DNA from: Spinellus fusiger
Taxonomy: Eukaryota; Mucoromycota; Mucoromycetes; Mucorales; Phycomycetaceae
DNA length: 64,000 nucleotides
Assembly: GCA_025094145.1 (NCBI GenBank)
Contig: JALLLS010000032.1
Location: 62,001-126,000 of the forward strand
Direction: 5' to 3'
Below are positions 1-11,922 of the stretch, one piece after another; the first letter of the stretch is position 1, and each line of letters begins with the position of its first letter. The notes beneath the pieces are model-generated. The model worked only from the letters and a program-made list of their open reading frames with translations. It did not search any database and was not told the DNA's origin. The position numbers were made by a program, and so were the translations under genes.

Positions 1-3000
1 CTTTATTTAGAATAAATATTATTTTGGCACAGACTTACAAACATGATGACATGTTTCTAATCTAAAAAGAAAAAGACAAAGACAAAAAAATACTCTAGAT
101 ACATTGGAGTGTTTTATTGGACAAATGGACTCTTATAAGAAATCATTGCAGACTGCCAAATGAGATTTGATGAAAAGGTAGACCTTGTCCAAAACATTAT
201 TAGACACTTTTCAATAGACTACTACAGATCAATCTATCCTGTACATATGATTCTATCATTGTATGTTCATATTTATTTACTCTTAACAAGTACACAAAAC
301 ACATCATCACAATAAAAACAATGATAAAAACAATGATAAGAAATAGATAAAGGCTTGAGTTTATCAAACCATTACATGAACTTGTATATGTTACAAAAAC
401 ATTAGTTACATATATTTATGCCTTTACCGAATACATCTTTATGAATGTACACAGATCAGCACTGTGTATGTTAATGATACCAATCTATGGTTTAGTGTTC
501 AATCAAGACAGTGTTTTGGATTTGACCTGTAAAAAATAGGAAAATTCAGAGACTTTGACAAGAAAAGGCCACCAAAATATATTCTGACGAGGTCATCAAT
601 GAGGTCATTAGACAAACCTTTAATGATTCATGTACCAAAAACAAAGGCATAATCATAACCATAGCCCAATAGTAAAATAGAAATGAATTCATTACTTGGA
701 TCTGTAGCATATTACCAGATATTACTCGAGACATTGATGAATTTCTCTACCATTTGCAGCCTTTAGTGTTCATTAAACATCTACACAAAAGATTAACAGA
801 AGCAGCCTCGACGACAGTACTAGTACTGCCAATAATAATAATAAATTAACTTACCTTACCTTAGTGATTATTAAGGCTATTTCATGCAGGCAAATATCTA
901 TTTGAATAATCATCTATAAATCTTTAGATGTGTACACAAAACAATAACAAAACATGTATTTATTTTGTGGTACATCTCGAAAACTTTAGAGATTGCAACG
1001 TAGAATTATAAATCACCCAGTTCAATTTTTTAATCGTCTAATATTAGGCTAAAATCTTGTACAATACATCCTCGATTGAACTCTAATGTTCCTAAGCTCA
1101 CTTTAACCGAGTCTTTTTCTTTTTGAGCTTGTTGATGAAGGCTATATGTACTCCTTGGTGTAAGAAATAACTGCCCTATTTTATTAGTTTTTGAGGCTGT
1201 ATCCTCTCCCTCTTTGGTGAGTATCCGCCTACTAAACTGCCTGCACTGGTTAAAAGGAGGACGAAAAGCATTATACTACTACTATTATTTTATTTCTAGG
1301 CCATTCAGGCTGAGAAATGTAATACCATAAAGAATATAATGCATTTGAAGAGAGATTTTTTCTTGCCACTTTGTTACTAAGACTCAATAAATCTCCAAAG
1401 TTTATTGTGCAAATCAGTAATAAAAGGTTTAATAGCGTCCATCTCTTCTTGATGTAGTACATGAATAAATAAAAATATTCAATAAACTCTAATGGTTGTG
1501 TTTATAGTTTTATAATCATCATACCAACAGGAAGTCTATAATCTTAAAGTAGGCATGCTATTTAAGATATACAGGCTTCTTAGAACATATGGATCATTAA
1601 TATCATTGATGTATTATTTTTTTAGTAAAAATTAGAATATCAATAGACAAATGATTTAGAATACACTGATTGTACTATGAAATTTGGATTAATTGTCAAG
1701 ACAACTATAAATAATAAAAGCAAAACTTTTGTTCATAAATAAACGATATATGTGTATGAGGCTGGAGAAAAGATCATACACCTTTCATATATATACTTTT
1801 GGTCTCAATAGATCTATTTCAATAGTGTTGGCAATCTATAGTATTTGATGGACCTTGGTGCTTTTACTCGTTCATTTGTAAAGGCGCCTTAGTGCTTTTC
1901 CTTTATTTTAATTATTATGCAAGTCAGTAGGAAAGGATTTTATTTAATTGATGGATTCACTTGTAGCGTATGATTCATTGCTGTTGGTAAAGAATAAATC
2001 GATGGAGGTTGTACTGTAAAAAAGATAAAAGGCACTATGATCAGAGCCACTATGGAGGAGAGGGAAGATATTACCAATGCAGAAACAACAATCAATATCC
2101 CTAGAGAGCAACTATAAATCTCATTGATTGTATCTATCTTTCTATAACGTTCTTTTATATTTTATTTATGCCTTAGTTATCTACTGTGTTTATCTATTTT
2201 TTAGGACGACAGGACAAAACTAATTGTTCTCTATAAGGATTGGATTAGGAAATAGAATACTTGCTATAATTTTCACAACTTCCTGTAGCTTATAAAATGC
2301 TTTTGCTTCACACTTCATTGTTACCTACACTGCTTTCTCGTGGATTATAATGACTCGGAAAGACCATTCATGGATATACATTATATAAAAAAAATTAATA
2401 GAAATATCTCTCTAATGCTTTATTGTAGTTTTTACATTCAACTACAGACTTAGTTTTCTACAAAACAATGGCTACTCTAAAGGGGTAGAAATTGAAATAG
2501 TAAAGTGTCAGCAATGATTTCAACCACCTCACTTAAAATTGGTTAAATTATTACTACACACCAGGAGAATTTTCTGGCTTTGAAGCAGTGACACGACATC
2601 CCCTTTACGTCCATCCCGATTTTTGCCCTTTTATGGAATACTTCACTATCAAATTATATTATCAATAGAATAGTGTTGATGAATAAAATTGTTTATTATA
2701 ATAGTATAGCTAATACTCTATTATGACTATGGCTAATGTCTTAGTAAATTCCCTTATAGAAATAGAATCCACACCCTAAAAACCCAATTCTTTGTTCTTG
2801 GAAGATAGATAACTATGCTCAGTAGTATACCCTAGATACTATTGACCTTGTAGAAGACTACTTGGGACTGACTTGAGAAGAGTCTTTATTTATTAACAAT
2901 ACTATGGGTATCTTGTGGAATACAACAAGCTTAAGCCCAGATGAAGACTCTGTTACAGGGCACTAAGCAATATCTTTATAATAAGAATTTAGACAATTAT

Positions 3001-4290
3001 CTAAAGAACAACTGTTCCAAATCTTGTGTTATTCTATGAACCTTTTATTATGAACATCTTGTACTGATAGATATGCCTTTATTTTTCAAAATAAGAAAAT
3101 AAGAAAATAAAATTGCTGTTCACTCATTTATTGTATGGGACTGTATATATGCATAGAAAACCCATGTGATTCACAGTTTCCATTGATAAAAATACAAACA
3201 TTATGCTTTAGCACAACTTCTTGGTTTTCAAATCACGGATTGAATCAATGCCTATGAAAACCAATTATAAAACAGACATAGTATAAGAGAAAGGTCAACT
3301 CATCTTTCATCTTTTCTTCATAGAACGTGCTCTGAGGATTATGGCAGTGAAGAACTCAATCACTGGTATTGAATAGAAGCCGATGTATCTATCAGGACAT
3401 ACATCTTCAACAGTCAATTATAAAAGGTTTGCAAGACACCTCAAGAAGAGAGACAGAATCACCACAGTGTTGCATAACTAATTATCCAAATGAAGATACT
3501 GCTGCTGTGGAAAACCAGAAGGTCAATAGCCTAATCCTATTTCTTAGAATGAAGCTTTTGATCTTTGTTAATCAACAACAATTGGACAAACATCTAGCTA
3601 GTAGTAACCAACCCACCAAAACATCAAAAAAGAATCCAGTGTAATTATTGCTACACTACATCCAGATACACGTAAGTCTTTTTTTTTTTGGAACCATACT
3701 ACATTTCTACACTATTTTATTTCTTCAAAGATACATCTATACTTTATGAGAATACCCCCTTTTAAATATATCAGCCAATTATAAAAATAGTGTTATTTTA
3801 TTGTCCATGTATTTACTTTTATATCCCAAATATCTTTAGGTGTGTAACTCTGTCCTTGCAGTAACACTAGTGGTAGTGTAAAGAAAGTGGCTGTCATTCT
3901 TCGTTGCTTTACGCTAATAAAATAGTGGACACTATCTAAATGTCTATTTTTGTTCATTATTTTAGTTGTTGTTTTTACAGGAAGAATATCCAAGTCTTCT
4001 TATCTATCATACAATAATGTAGACTAATAGATAGTATAACTAATAATAACTGCAATCACTTTGAATTCTAAAAAGTAGCCGTAATTGCAGTACAACTTTT
4101 CCTGTGCACACCCAAGGAGGTGTACGTGTATTACATTCTCCTCTAGAAGCCTGAACAGTCACGTGGATCGCAGAGAAGAAAGACAAGTCAGTTGGGCTCT
4201 TTCTCTCCTTTCTTTCTTTCTCTCTTTCTCTATTTCAACACTAGTAAATAATAACAGCAGCAACAACAGCAAGAGAAGATAATATTGGTC
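1..4290. other. AT-rich region without a supported gene
   Basis: No open frame here has a recognisable domain, a convincing exon chain or coding-like composition; the longest (about 91 codons, near 3369-3644) has no family resemblance I can name. A stretch near 1015-1060 resembles one near 35270-35320, so relics of old repeats are likely. The last 200 bases (about 4085-4290) are pyrimidine-rich and end in CAG/CAA runs, which fits the promoter and 5' leader of the SFT2 gene. Confidence 0.6.
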
Positions 4291-5292
4291 ATGTCGAATA
4301 ATACCGAGAATGCATTTAGAAACACCCTTAGAAATTTCAATATTTCTCGGTCTTCTCCCATTGCACTACCAACAGCAAACAATCCAACCTCTACTGAGAA
4401 CTCACCCTTTGCGGCTCTCCGTAATTCAGCGACCAGTATGTTCTCCAACGTTACATCTACTGTTCAAGACTATGTTCCTATTGGTCTTAACGGAGGAGAA
4501 GAAGAAGAGTCATGGTATCAGATGTCCCGTGTAGAGGTGAATACATGAATAGTGCCAAGGACATACACTAGGCCTGTTTAGCTTCTATAGAATTGTTATG
4601 CAGTGACTCTACAGTGACTCATCTTTTCTTTTTCTTTTTTTATTAAAAAAACAGAGAGTCATGGCTTTTGCGCTGTGTTTGGCCCTTGGTATTGCATGCT
4701 TTCTCTTGGTAACTTGTCTATGCATAATAACCCGCAATAACCTATAGAATGGATAGGCTTTTTTCTTGTTTGTTCCATTGATTCCTGTATTCCCTGGAAA
4801 ATTTGCAGCTACATTTACGTGTAAGTCTTTACAGTTACTATTGCATAGAGATGAATGGATGTGTCTAATGTACTATCAAAGTGGGAAGTCTATTGATTCT
4901 AGTGAGCATTGCAATGCTACGTGGTCCTTGGTCCCATCTCTGTCATATGGTGTCTGTAGAAAGACTTCCATTTACATGCTCTTATCTGGGTACTATGGGT
5001 TTGACCCTCTATTCTTCACTTGGTGTAAGTCTTTGCTATAAAGTGGGTTTGTTATTATCATTCTTAACTGTCTATATTCTCCTAGGCTCGTAATTCTATT
5101 CTTACTATTATATTTGCTCTTTTCCAAATGTTTGCTCTTGTGTGGTAAGTTGATGCACGGATCAAAAGGACAAAATAATAAACCATCTTATATTATAGGT
5201 ACTTTGGATCTTACATCCCGGGTGGCATCACAACTCTTCGTTATGGAACTTCTTATATTGGCAGAAGAGCTACTTCCCTTCTTCCATTGTAG
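4291..5292 (+). CDS. SFT2: SFT2-family vesicle transport membrane protein
   Basis: Predicted 219-residue tetra-spanning Golgi/endosome membrane protein of the Sft2 family, which supports retrograde vesicle fusion with the Golgi. Six exons fit in phase: 4291-4536, 4655-4708, 4757-4820, 4882-5024, 5086-5144 and 5199-5292, each bounded by GT and AG. The first 80 residues are polar (Ser/Asn-rich, then an acidic EEEES run). Four hydrophobic segments follow, with family landmarks FPGKFA, the GPW/ERLPFT loop and a terminal WYFGSYIPGG stretch. The length is close to yeast Sft2 (215). The start is the ATG at 4291, because the upstream in-frame TTG lies in a leader-like sequence. The gene converges on the WNK gene downstream. 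Confidence 0.9.
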
Positions 5293-5850
5293 TTGATTTA
5301 CAGTATAAAAAACCCCACCTATTTACTTATCTACCTATCTACCTATCTACCTACACACCTATCTACTCACACACCTACCTACCTACATGCACATATAAAC
5401 ACTTATATCCATCTACATATACATATACATTCACATATACATATTTATATACCATTTTTATTTTGGTGATCTTTTAATTATACTTTGTACATTTAAGAAA
5501 GATTAAGATATCTTCTCTTTTCTTTTTATTTACATGGCCTGGGGTTTGTAATAAACACTGTGTTGATATGTAACATTTTACATGGAAAGAATCACACACT
5601 ATGAGTACAGCAGATATAACTGAAAAAAAAAGTTCTCAGATAATAGAACAAGGCAACTATCTATACTGACATTGATACTCTACCCCAACACTACAAGGAA
5701 AACACTCACTATCATCACATTAACCCACACAGAATGGTATCAAGAAAGAGAAGAAATAAAGGCAATTGAACATATTAAACTATATTCTGGATATCAACAA
5801 CAAAACAAAAACAAAAACACAATAATAACAAAAACAACAAAGTAAAGGAT
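5293..5850. other. Convergent intergenic spacer with CTAC-type repeat
   Basis: Spacer between the 3' ends of the SFT2 and WNK genes. It contains an imperfect CTAC/CTAT tandem repeat at about 5322-5396, then an AT-rich ATACATAT-type run to about 5450. No coding signal is visible. Poly(A)-signal-like AATAAA/AATTAA words occur for both strands, as expected for two abutting 3' UTRs. Confidence 0.6.
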
Positions 5851-8295
5851 CTATGACAATTCGTGTTCTTTCTCTTCTACAGGTGTACTTGAACCACTTT
5901 GAAGGCCCTGAAGACTACGCTGCAACCCAGCTGCCTGCTTTCCTGCCAACATATTCTTTAAAGCACGCAAAGCAAACACAGTCAGACCAATGCCTGACCA
6001 ATCTTCATCGTGAAGATCACGCAGATCACCCACTGTCATAATGTCTTGGTTTTGAAGCTTCTCTACCCATTGTTTTGCCTTGTCTTTGTTTCTGTTGGTG
6101 GCTGCTGCTGTGTCCATTACAAACTTCTCAATGTCTGTGCTATTGGAGTACTCTATAAAGATACCATGAGCCACAAAGGATGATACATATTAAATAATAG
6201 ACCGTAGGATGTCTTTCTTTAGAGATATCTTTTACTTGATCAACATACCGGCAAGTATGTGGTTCATTAATGTAGAATGAGTGCCAGAGAGTTCGGTTGA
6301 TTCTTCTCCAGAAACACATGGCTTGGACAATTCATATTCAGAGGGAATCGTTGTATTTTCTGGTGAAGAAGACTGCTGTTCTGCTATTTGACCCTTGGCC
6401 TGCTCAAGAGCCTGAAGAGTATCTTTGCACCGTTCTTCAGCAAACAATGTATGCTGCCCAATCAACTCGAACTTTTTTTCTGCTTCGGCTGCTCTTTCTA
6501 GTGTCAAGGCAAGTTCCTTTTTGGCCCGGTCTAGTTCAGATCGAATATCGTTTTCTCGTCTCCATACTATTTTCTCATCTTCTCCTCTGTCTGCACTTTG
6601 GTTTCTATTCATGTCACGTAGTATACGGTTAATCTCACATGTCATAAGCTGTTGGTAGCATTGTGGGAGAACCTGTTCTTCAATCTAGAGTATAAATAGT
6701 GAGTTACTGAAAGGGAGTTTTCTTATGCTCTCTTTTTATATCCCTGTCACTATTTCTATGCCTATGCCTATACATATGCCTATACCTATGCCTATACCTA
6801 TTTCTATACCTATACCTATGTCTTGGCTAGCTTACCATCTCTGCTACAACATCTGCTGCTGTGTCAGTGTCTGCATTAAACTCGAACTTTACAGAAAGCT
6901 TGTCCATGCCTTTGAACACCAATTGAAGGGTGAGCAACTTCATTGTCATATCAGTAGACACAAGTACAACTTCAGGCTCTACTGCCAAGAATTCATGTTC
7001 TAGTATTTCTTGTGCTGACATGCTATATTTAAAGACATGATCACCAGTGAGCATAAAAGAATGAAGTGGACAACGGGATGGTGTATCTTACCGCATGTCC
7101 TCAGGTGTAAGGCACATATGCACCAGTGTCAATACTTCTGGATCCTGAACTCTCGAAATACATTCAGGTTTAATGGTCTGATATAATAGAGTTATGAATA
7201 TGAAGCCTGTCTTTAAGTCTTTCTATTTCTCTTACTTGAGTCACTTTCTTAAAGACTTGAACTGCATTGGTGCACTCTCCATATGGGTATTCTCCTGTAG
7301 CCATTTCCAATAAGCACATACCAAAGGCATAAATGTCCACCTTCTCATTGTATCCCTGCTCCTCATACATTTCTGGTGCCATGAACTCTGGAGTGCCAAT
7401 GACAGTGTATTTCTTGCCAATCTTCATTTCGGCTGTTCCCATGTCTCCTATTTTGATCTCACCATGAGCACCATTGATAAAGATATTGTCGCACTTGATA
7501 TCTCTGTGGATGATGGGGGGCTCATGGCCGTGGAGGTAGGCAAGTCCCTTGAGAATCTGACGGCACCACCGTTTGACGATCTTGATATTGGGCAAAGGAG
7601 TTAACTTCCGTATGTACTCTCTTAGGGTGCCAGAAGTCATCAATTCGGTAATAAACACAAACTCTGTTTCATTGTACCAGGCGTCATGGAAGGTGATGAT
7701 GTTTGGATGGCGCACAGATTTTAATATATCAATCTCGTGGCCCAAATCTCTTGATTCTTGGCGAGTCACCTAGTCAATATTCCATGCATAGAGGTAAATA
7801 AGAAGCACAGATCCAGATCAATATAGGATCCCTCCATCTTCCCATATTGATGATAATGATGATGATAACACTAACACTAACAAGCATGGTTACCTGAATA
7901 ACATTCCATGCTACCTCATAGCCCTCTTCTTTATCAATGGCCTTGTAAACTACCTTACACGCACCTCTACCAAGCACTGTGTTGAGTTTGGAATACCGAC
8001 CGTTGTTGGAGGCCTCGATCACTTTTTCATAGTTTGGCATATTGGACTCATCCACAAACTCCATGTTGGGGTTCATCCACACACCACCAAAAGGTTCCAT
8101 GTGAGGCTGTCTCTCATACTCGGGAAACTGTGCTGCCAACTGTCGAACAAGGTTGGCACTATTGAGCTTGTCCTCCAAACTGTCTTGTAGATCTTGGCTA
8201 TGACTGCTGTTGTTGGTAGGACTGTAGATGCCAGAGTCTATTCGTTCTTTACTCAAAGACTCGACAGTATAATAGTCTGTGACTGACTCTTGCAT
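5851..8295 (-). CDS. WNK-family Ser/Thr kinase with PF2-like, coiled-coil and SAM-like regions
   Basis: Predicted 648 residues from six exons (8295-7894, 7769-7236, 7177-7092, 7022-6836, 6684-6249, 6152-5851). The kinase domain spans about residues 100-330. The glycine loop reads LGRGACK and subdomain II reads EVAWN, so the usual lysine is missing there (Asn131) and the loop Lys114 takes its place: the WNK (with-no-lysine) signature, in the plant-like Asn form. The catalytic loop is HRDIKCDN (Asp224) and the metal-binding Asp is in DMGTA (Asp243). After the kinase comes an OSR1-C/PF2-like stretch (LTLQLVF...KFEFNADTD...VAEMV), a Glu/Lys/Ala-rich coiled coil, and a SAM-like C-terminus. The ATG at 8295 is the first in frame. 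WNKs sense chloride or osmotic stress in animals and plants; a similar role here is inferred. Confidence 0.88.
6735..6835. repeat. CCTATR hexamer repeat inside a WNK intron
   Basis: A run of imperfect hexamers (CCTATG, CCTATA, TCTATA) fills most of the fourth intron of the WNK gene, immediately after its 5' splice site on the minus strand (exon end 6836). The length is probably variable between strains, since the unit repeats about a dozen times. Confidence 0.75.
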
Positions 8296-9102
8296 GAGAA
8301 GTAAGGTAACAAACAAGACAATGGTCTTTCTTATTGGGTAAAACAGGAGGAGTGGAAGAAGCCTACAAATGGTTTATCCTTTGTTTTGCTTGTTTTGCTT
8401 GTTTTGCTTGTTGCTGCCTTTGTTTTTCTTCTTTTTCTTATTCTTGTTCTTATGGCTGCTGTCCAGAGGATCTTTTTTATTATTATTTTGCCAGGCACAC
8501 AAAGCTTTTCATAGGTAACACTAGACTCTTTTTCATACTAAACAAATAATTATTTATTATTTATTGATGGTTTTGTAATAATTGATTATTAAGAGTGATT
8601 ACCACAGACAATAAATAGTAGTCCCATAAAGCTATTGAAAAAAAAATGAAAAAAAAGACAGTGCTCACCCACATACCTTTCTATCTACACCACCAAAATA
8701 GACTCAAGGCCTCTATCTTTATGTTCTATTCATGTAGATAGGAGGCTTCATAATAGGGTAAGAATGCCATGCACAAATACATACACCTACACATGCACAT
8801 ACACCTACACATACACAACAAGGAGATCAGACAACGACTCCCAGTACCGATCTCATGGTATGTGTAGCCATGACGGCAGCTGAGTATCAAAAAGGAAGAG
8901 AAGAGAAGAAAAGCGCGCGTCCTTATTCTGTACTTTTGCTGCAGTACATTGAATAAACTCCATAAAACATTAGCCTAAAGGAGAAGCTAACTTTATTTTC
9001 AAGGAGACAAGCTGTGATAAGTGGAATAGGAGAAATGGATAATACTAAGCGTACTGGGATATAATAATAAAATAAGAATAAGAATTAGGCACATGCAAGA
9101 TG
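8296..9102. other. Spacer: WNK promoter side and peroxiredoxin 3' side
   Basis: Non-coding. It contains pyrimidine-rich DNA with TTTTGCTTG triplications near 8384-8412, an ACACCTACAC-type short repeat at about 8773-8818, and the presumed WNK promoter on the minus strand. Small open frames here are low-complexity and not supported as genes. Confidence 0.55.
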
Positions 9103-9838
9103 CTAGGACAGTGCTTTGATAGCACTTGCAACATGCTGGTGGAATTTAATCTGTGAATCAAACACCTCTTGAACAACTCCCTCCTTATCAATCACATAGG
9201 TTGTGCGTCTATTCATAATAAATCAATGGTAAATCAACAGTCTTTTTTATTTGTACTCTTTTATATGACTTACCCGGGCATACCAAAGTACCATTTGGGC
9301 ACTTTAAATCCTTCTCTCAAGACACCTGCCTCATCCGCCAAGAGAGTAAAGGGAAGCTGGTGTTTGTTGGAAAACACTTCATGGGATTGGCTGCTATCAC
9401 TGCTGACACCAATCACAGTGGCATTCAACTCTGATAATTTCTGTAATGAGAATGAGCCATCAGAAGTAGTCAAGTACTGATGATTCTTACCTCATAATTA
9501 TCTCTAAAAGAACAGACCTATCCACTCTCTTTAGTCCTTTTTTTAAAAAAAAAAATTTTTATAAATATATATTTTTATATTTATATATTTGGTCTTTGTC
9601 GTGGATTTTCACTGCTTCTGAATCACAAACTTACCTCTTTTGTACAGCCAAATGTATTGTCTTTGGGATAAAAGAACAATACTACTGCTCTTGAACCATT
9701 ACCAATGATTTTTGAAAGATCCACAGGCTCAGACTTCTGGTCATTGATCAAAAAGTCCTTGGGTGCCAATTGATGGAGAAGAGGATGAGGCATTGGAGAA
9801 AGAGAAAGAGTGAATGAGATGCATTTGGAGGTGACCAT
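9103..9838 (-). CDS. Peroxiredoxin, BCP/PrxQ type
   Basis: Predicted 167-residue thiol peroxidase that reduces H2O2 and alkyl hydroperoxides with thioredoxin as electron donor. Four exons fit: 9838-9635, a 27-nt exon 9517-9491, 9440-9274 and 9208-9103. The catalytic motif reads PKDNTFGCTKE with the next exon supplying VCSFRDNYE, so the peroxidatic Cys and the resolving Cys five residues later (the BCP pattern) are both present, one on each side of an intron. The usual Pro before the GC pair is Phe. Later landmarks are VIGVSSDSS, LPFTLLAD and KWYFGMPGRTTYVID. The N-terminus (MVTSKC...) is longer than bacterial BCP and could be a weak targeting or nuclear sequence, as for yeast Dot5; that is uncertain. 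Confidence 0.9.
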
Positions 9839-10070
9839 GGCATTTTGAAGTAGTTCGGAGGATGAATACTAAGCAATAATAAATCATTTGTTAATGGAAC
9901 GATAATGCATCCTGCTTAATATGAAAAGGTTAAGAGTACAGCATTCCAAATAAAGAAAGTCGATAGTTTAAGAAACTGATGTCGTTTTGCCCAAAAATGA
10001 ATTTACGTCAATCCTTTAAGTTTTTTTTTTCTATACAATTTTATTTTACAAATTTAAACATGTATAACTT

Positions 10071-10283
10071 TATTATAAAGATGAACAGGGACTTGTTGAT
10101 AAACATGGATTAGAGTCTAAAGATCATGTTGTTGACAAGGAACTGTTTCTTATTGTTACAAATAAGGAAATAATATGTCCCTTAAGGTATGTTAAGGAAA
10201 AAACATTGCCTGTGCATTCTGGGGGAAGATTTACTATTGGACAACCACTTTCTTATGAGTATGGTTTAGGAAAAAAACTATAA
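10071..10283 (+). pseudogene. 71-codon open frame without start, unknown element remnant
   Basis: An uninterrupted frame with coding-like composition (mixed charged and hydrophobic residues, for example KDEQGLVDKHGLES and LPVHSGGRFTIGQP) that begins without ATG and ends at TAA 10281-10283. It lies just upstream of the 543-bp dispersed repeat, whose first 170 bases are also open (MDKGVLILVHEEEG). Both probably belong to one decayed mobile element. I do not recognise the family. Confidence 0.4.
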
Positions 10284-10360
10284 GGAGTCTTTAAATGCAT
10301 AGATGGAAGTTTAAAAAAGTATACCTCTAACTAAAGGACGTAAAAGAATATATTACTCCT

Positions 10361-10903
10361 TTAAATACTGATCTCCTGTTTTATAGATCTACTTTGTTTT
10401 GTTATTGCTATAACTCTATGGATAAGGGCGTTTTAATTCTCGTACATGAAGAAGAGGGTGCTTATACTACAACACAAGAATCTATTGGCAAGTTAGATAA
10501 TACTCTTGTGTGGCTTTTTATTTAGTAACTGTTCTAGTCTGCCATCTCTATCTTATACTGAGAATAAGGGTGAATGGACACCTTTTTTTTTGGATACTTT
10601 ACTTGTAGTCTAGCATTAGTACCAAGAAACCTGAATGGTGAGAACAGATTCTTCTGATAGAAATGACTCGACTCCATTCAATTGGCATACACCCACTGCC
10701 ATGACTCATTATAATCACACACTACAGTCCATTAAACCAGAATAAAAGAGGTATTACTGCTTATAAGTGTCATTCTTTTGCCTATCAGCCCATAAAAGAC
10801 TTATTATTTGTATCTGTCCTTGGAGGCATCCCAGCAATGTGATTAGATATTTGGAAGTCTTTCTTGGTAAGACTATGTGGTATAGGCTATAGAGAAAGGC
10901 AGT
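10361..10903. repeat. 543-bp dispersed repeat, copy 1
   Basis: Nearly identical to 29571-30113 and the same length; only a few substitutions are visible (for example TGTGTGGCT versus TGTATGGAT near 10510). The two copies lie in the same orientation about 19.2 kb apart. The first part is an open frame with residues like LLFYRSTLFCYCYN; the rest is AT-rich with broken frames. The high identity suggests recent duplication of part of a mobile element or a segmental copy. Confidence 0.9.
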
Positions 10904-11920
10904 TTAGTGATGATAATAATGAGGTGAATCTTATATGAATTGGAATAATACTTTATCTCATTCACTATTGCACCAGTGTTCTTATTAGCGGGCCTACTCT
11001 TATAGCTATCTACCTTTGAGACTATTAATGAGTCGATTACTTGCCAGTGACTCAACAATCTATGCACAAAAAGACAAGACAAGTTGAACATGCAGAATAA
11101 CCTAACTAGGCTGGTATTCTTTTCTATCAATTCATGTATAGAATTAGGGTAATTTTTAAAGCTATAATACTTTTCGATTTACACACAAGGATGATGTACA
11201 AAGATGCTTACAGTGTTAGATAGGTTAGACATTTAATAAAACACTAGTATTATGAGAGACAATAATAATACTGTATGCCCTTTTTTTTTAGTTACAAAAT
11301 AAACTCGGAATTTGAAAGAAAGAAAAAAAGGGTAATTACCTTTGCTCATTTACTTTATGATTGTAGTGCATGCTATTATACATCATACCATTGAATCTAG
11401 TGCTAATGGATATATAAAAATGTAGTGAAGTTTAAAAATAAAATAGGGAATCCGAGTATACACTTGAATAACCCGAATGGCTTTGTTAGGAAGTCCAAAG
11501 ATGACAAGGGAGATGATAGTACTGTCTATTTATGGTTCAGAGATACACCCAATAGACTATATCTCATTCAAGAATAATTGATGTCTGATAGTATTTAGTG
11601 AATAGAGTTAATAATATCTACATAAACAATACCCTAGTTTTTATTTTTATTTTCTATCATTGAATTAGACAAGCACTCTGTACCTGAGAAATGTGAATTG
11701 CCTTAAATATATTAATGGTACAGAAAACTTAAGTGTATCTATAAGACATAGGCTTCAGCATAAGAATTACAATTACTAATCAATTTATAGGATTATTTAA
11801 TAATGGTCTTATATAAATAACCACTGTAGCAAAAAAAAACATAATAACATAATAACATATAAATCTTGAACAGACTAGTATATTCACATTAAATATACGT
11901 TTATTAAAGGCATAGATATC
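10904..11920. other. AT-rich relic DNA between repeat and Tc1 element
   Basis: Short, stop-broken frames with no recognisable domain. This may be the decayed continuation of the element at 10071-10903. No RNA gene or regulatory motif was found. Confidence 0.5.
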
Positions 11921-11922
11921 TA

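Noticed and set aside
6735..7003. Frame encoding repeated MPIPMPI residues
   Set aside because: It is the translation of the CCTATR repeat within a WNK intron.
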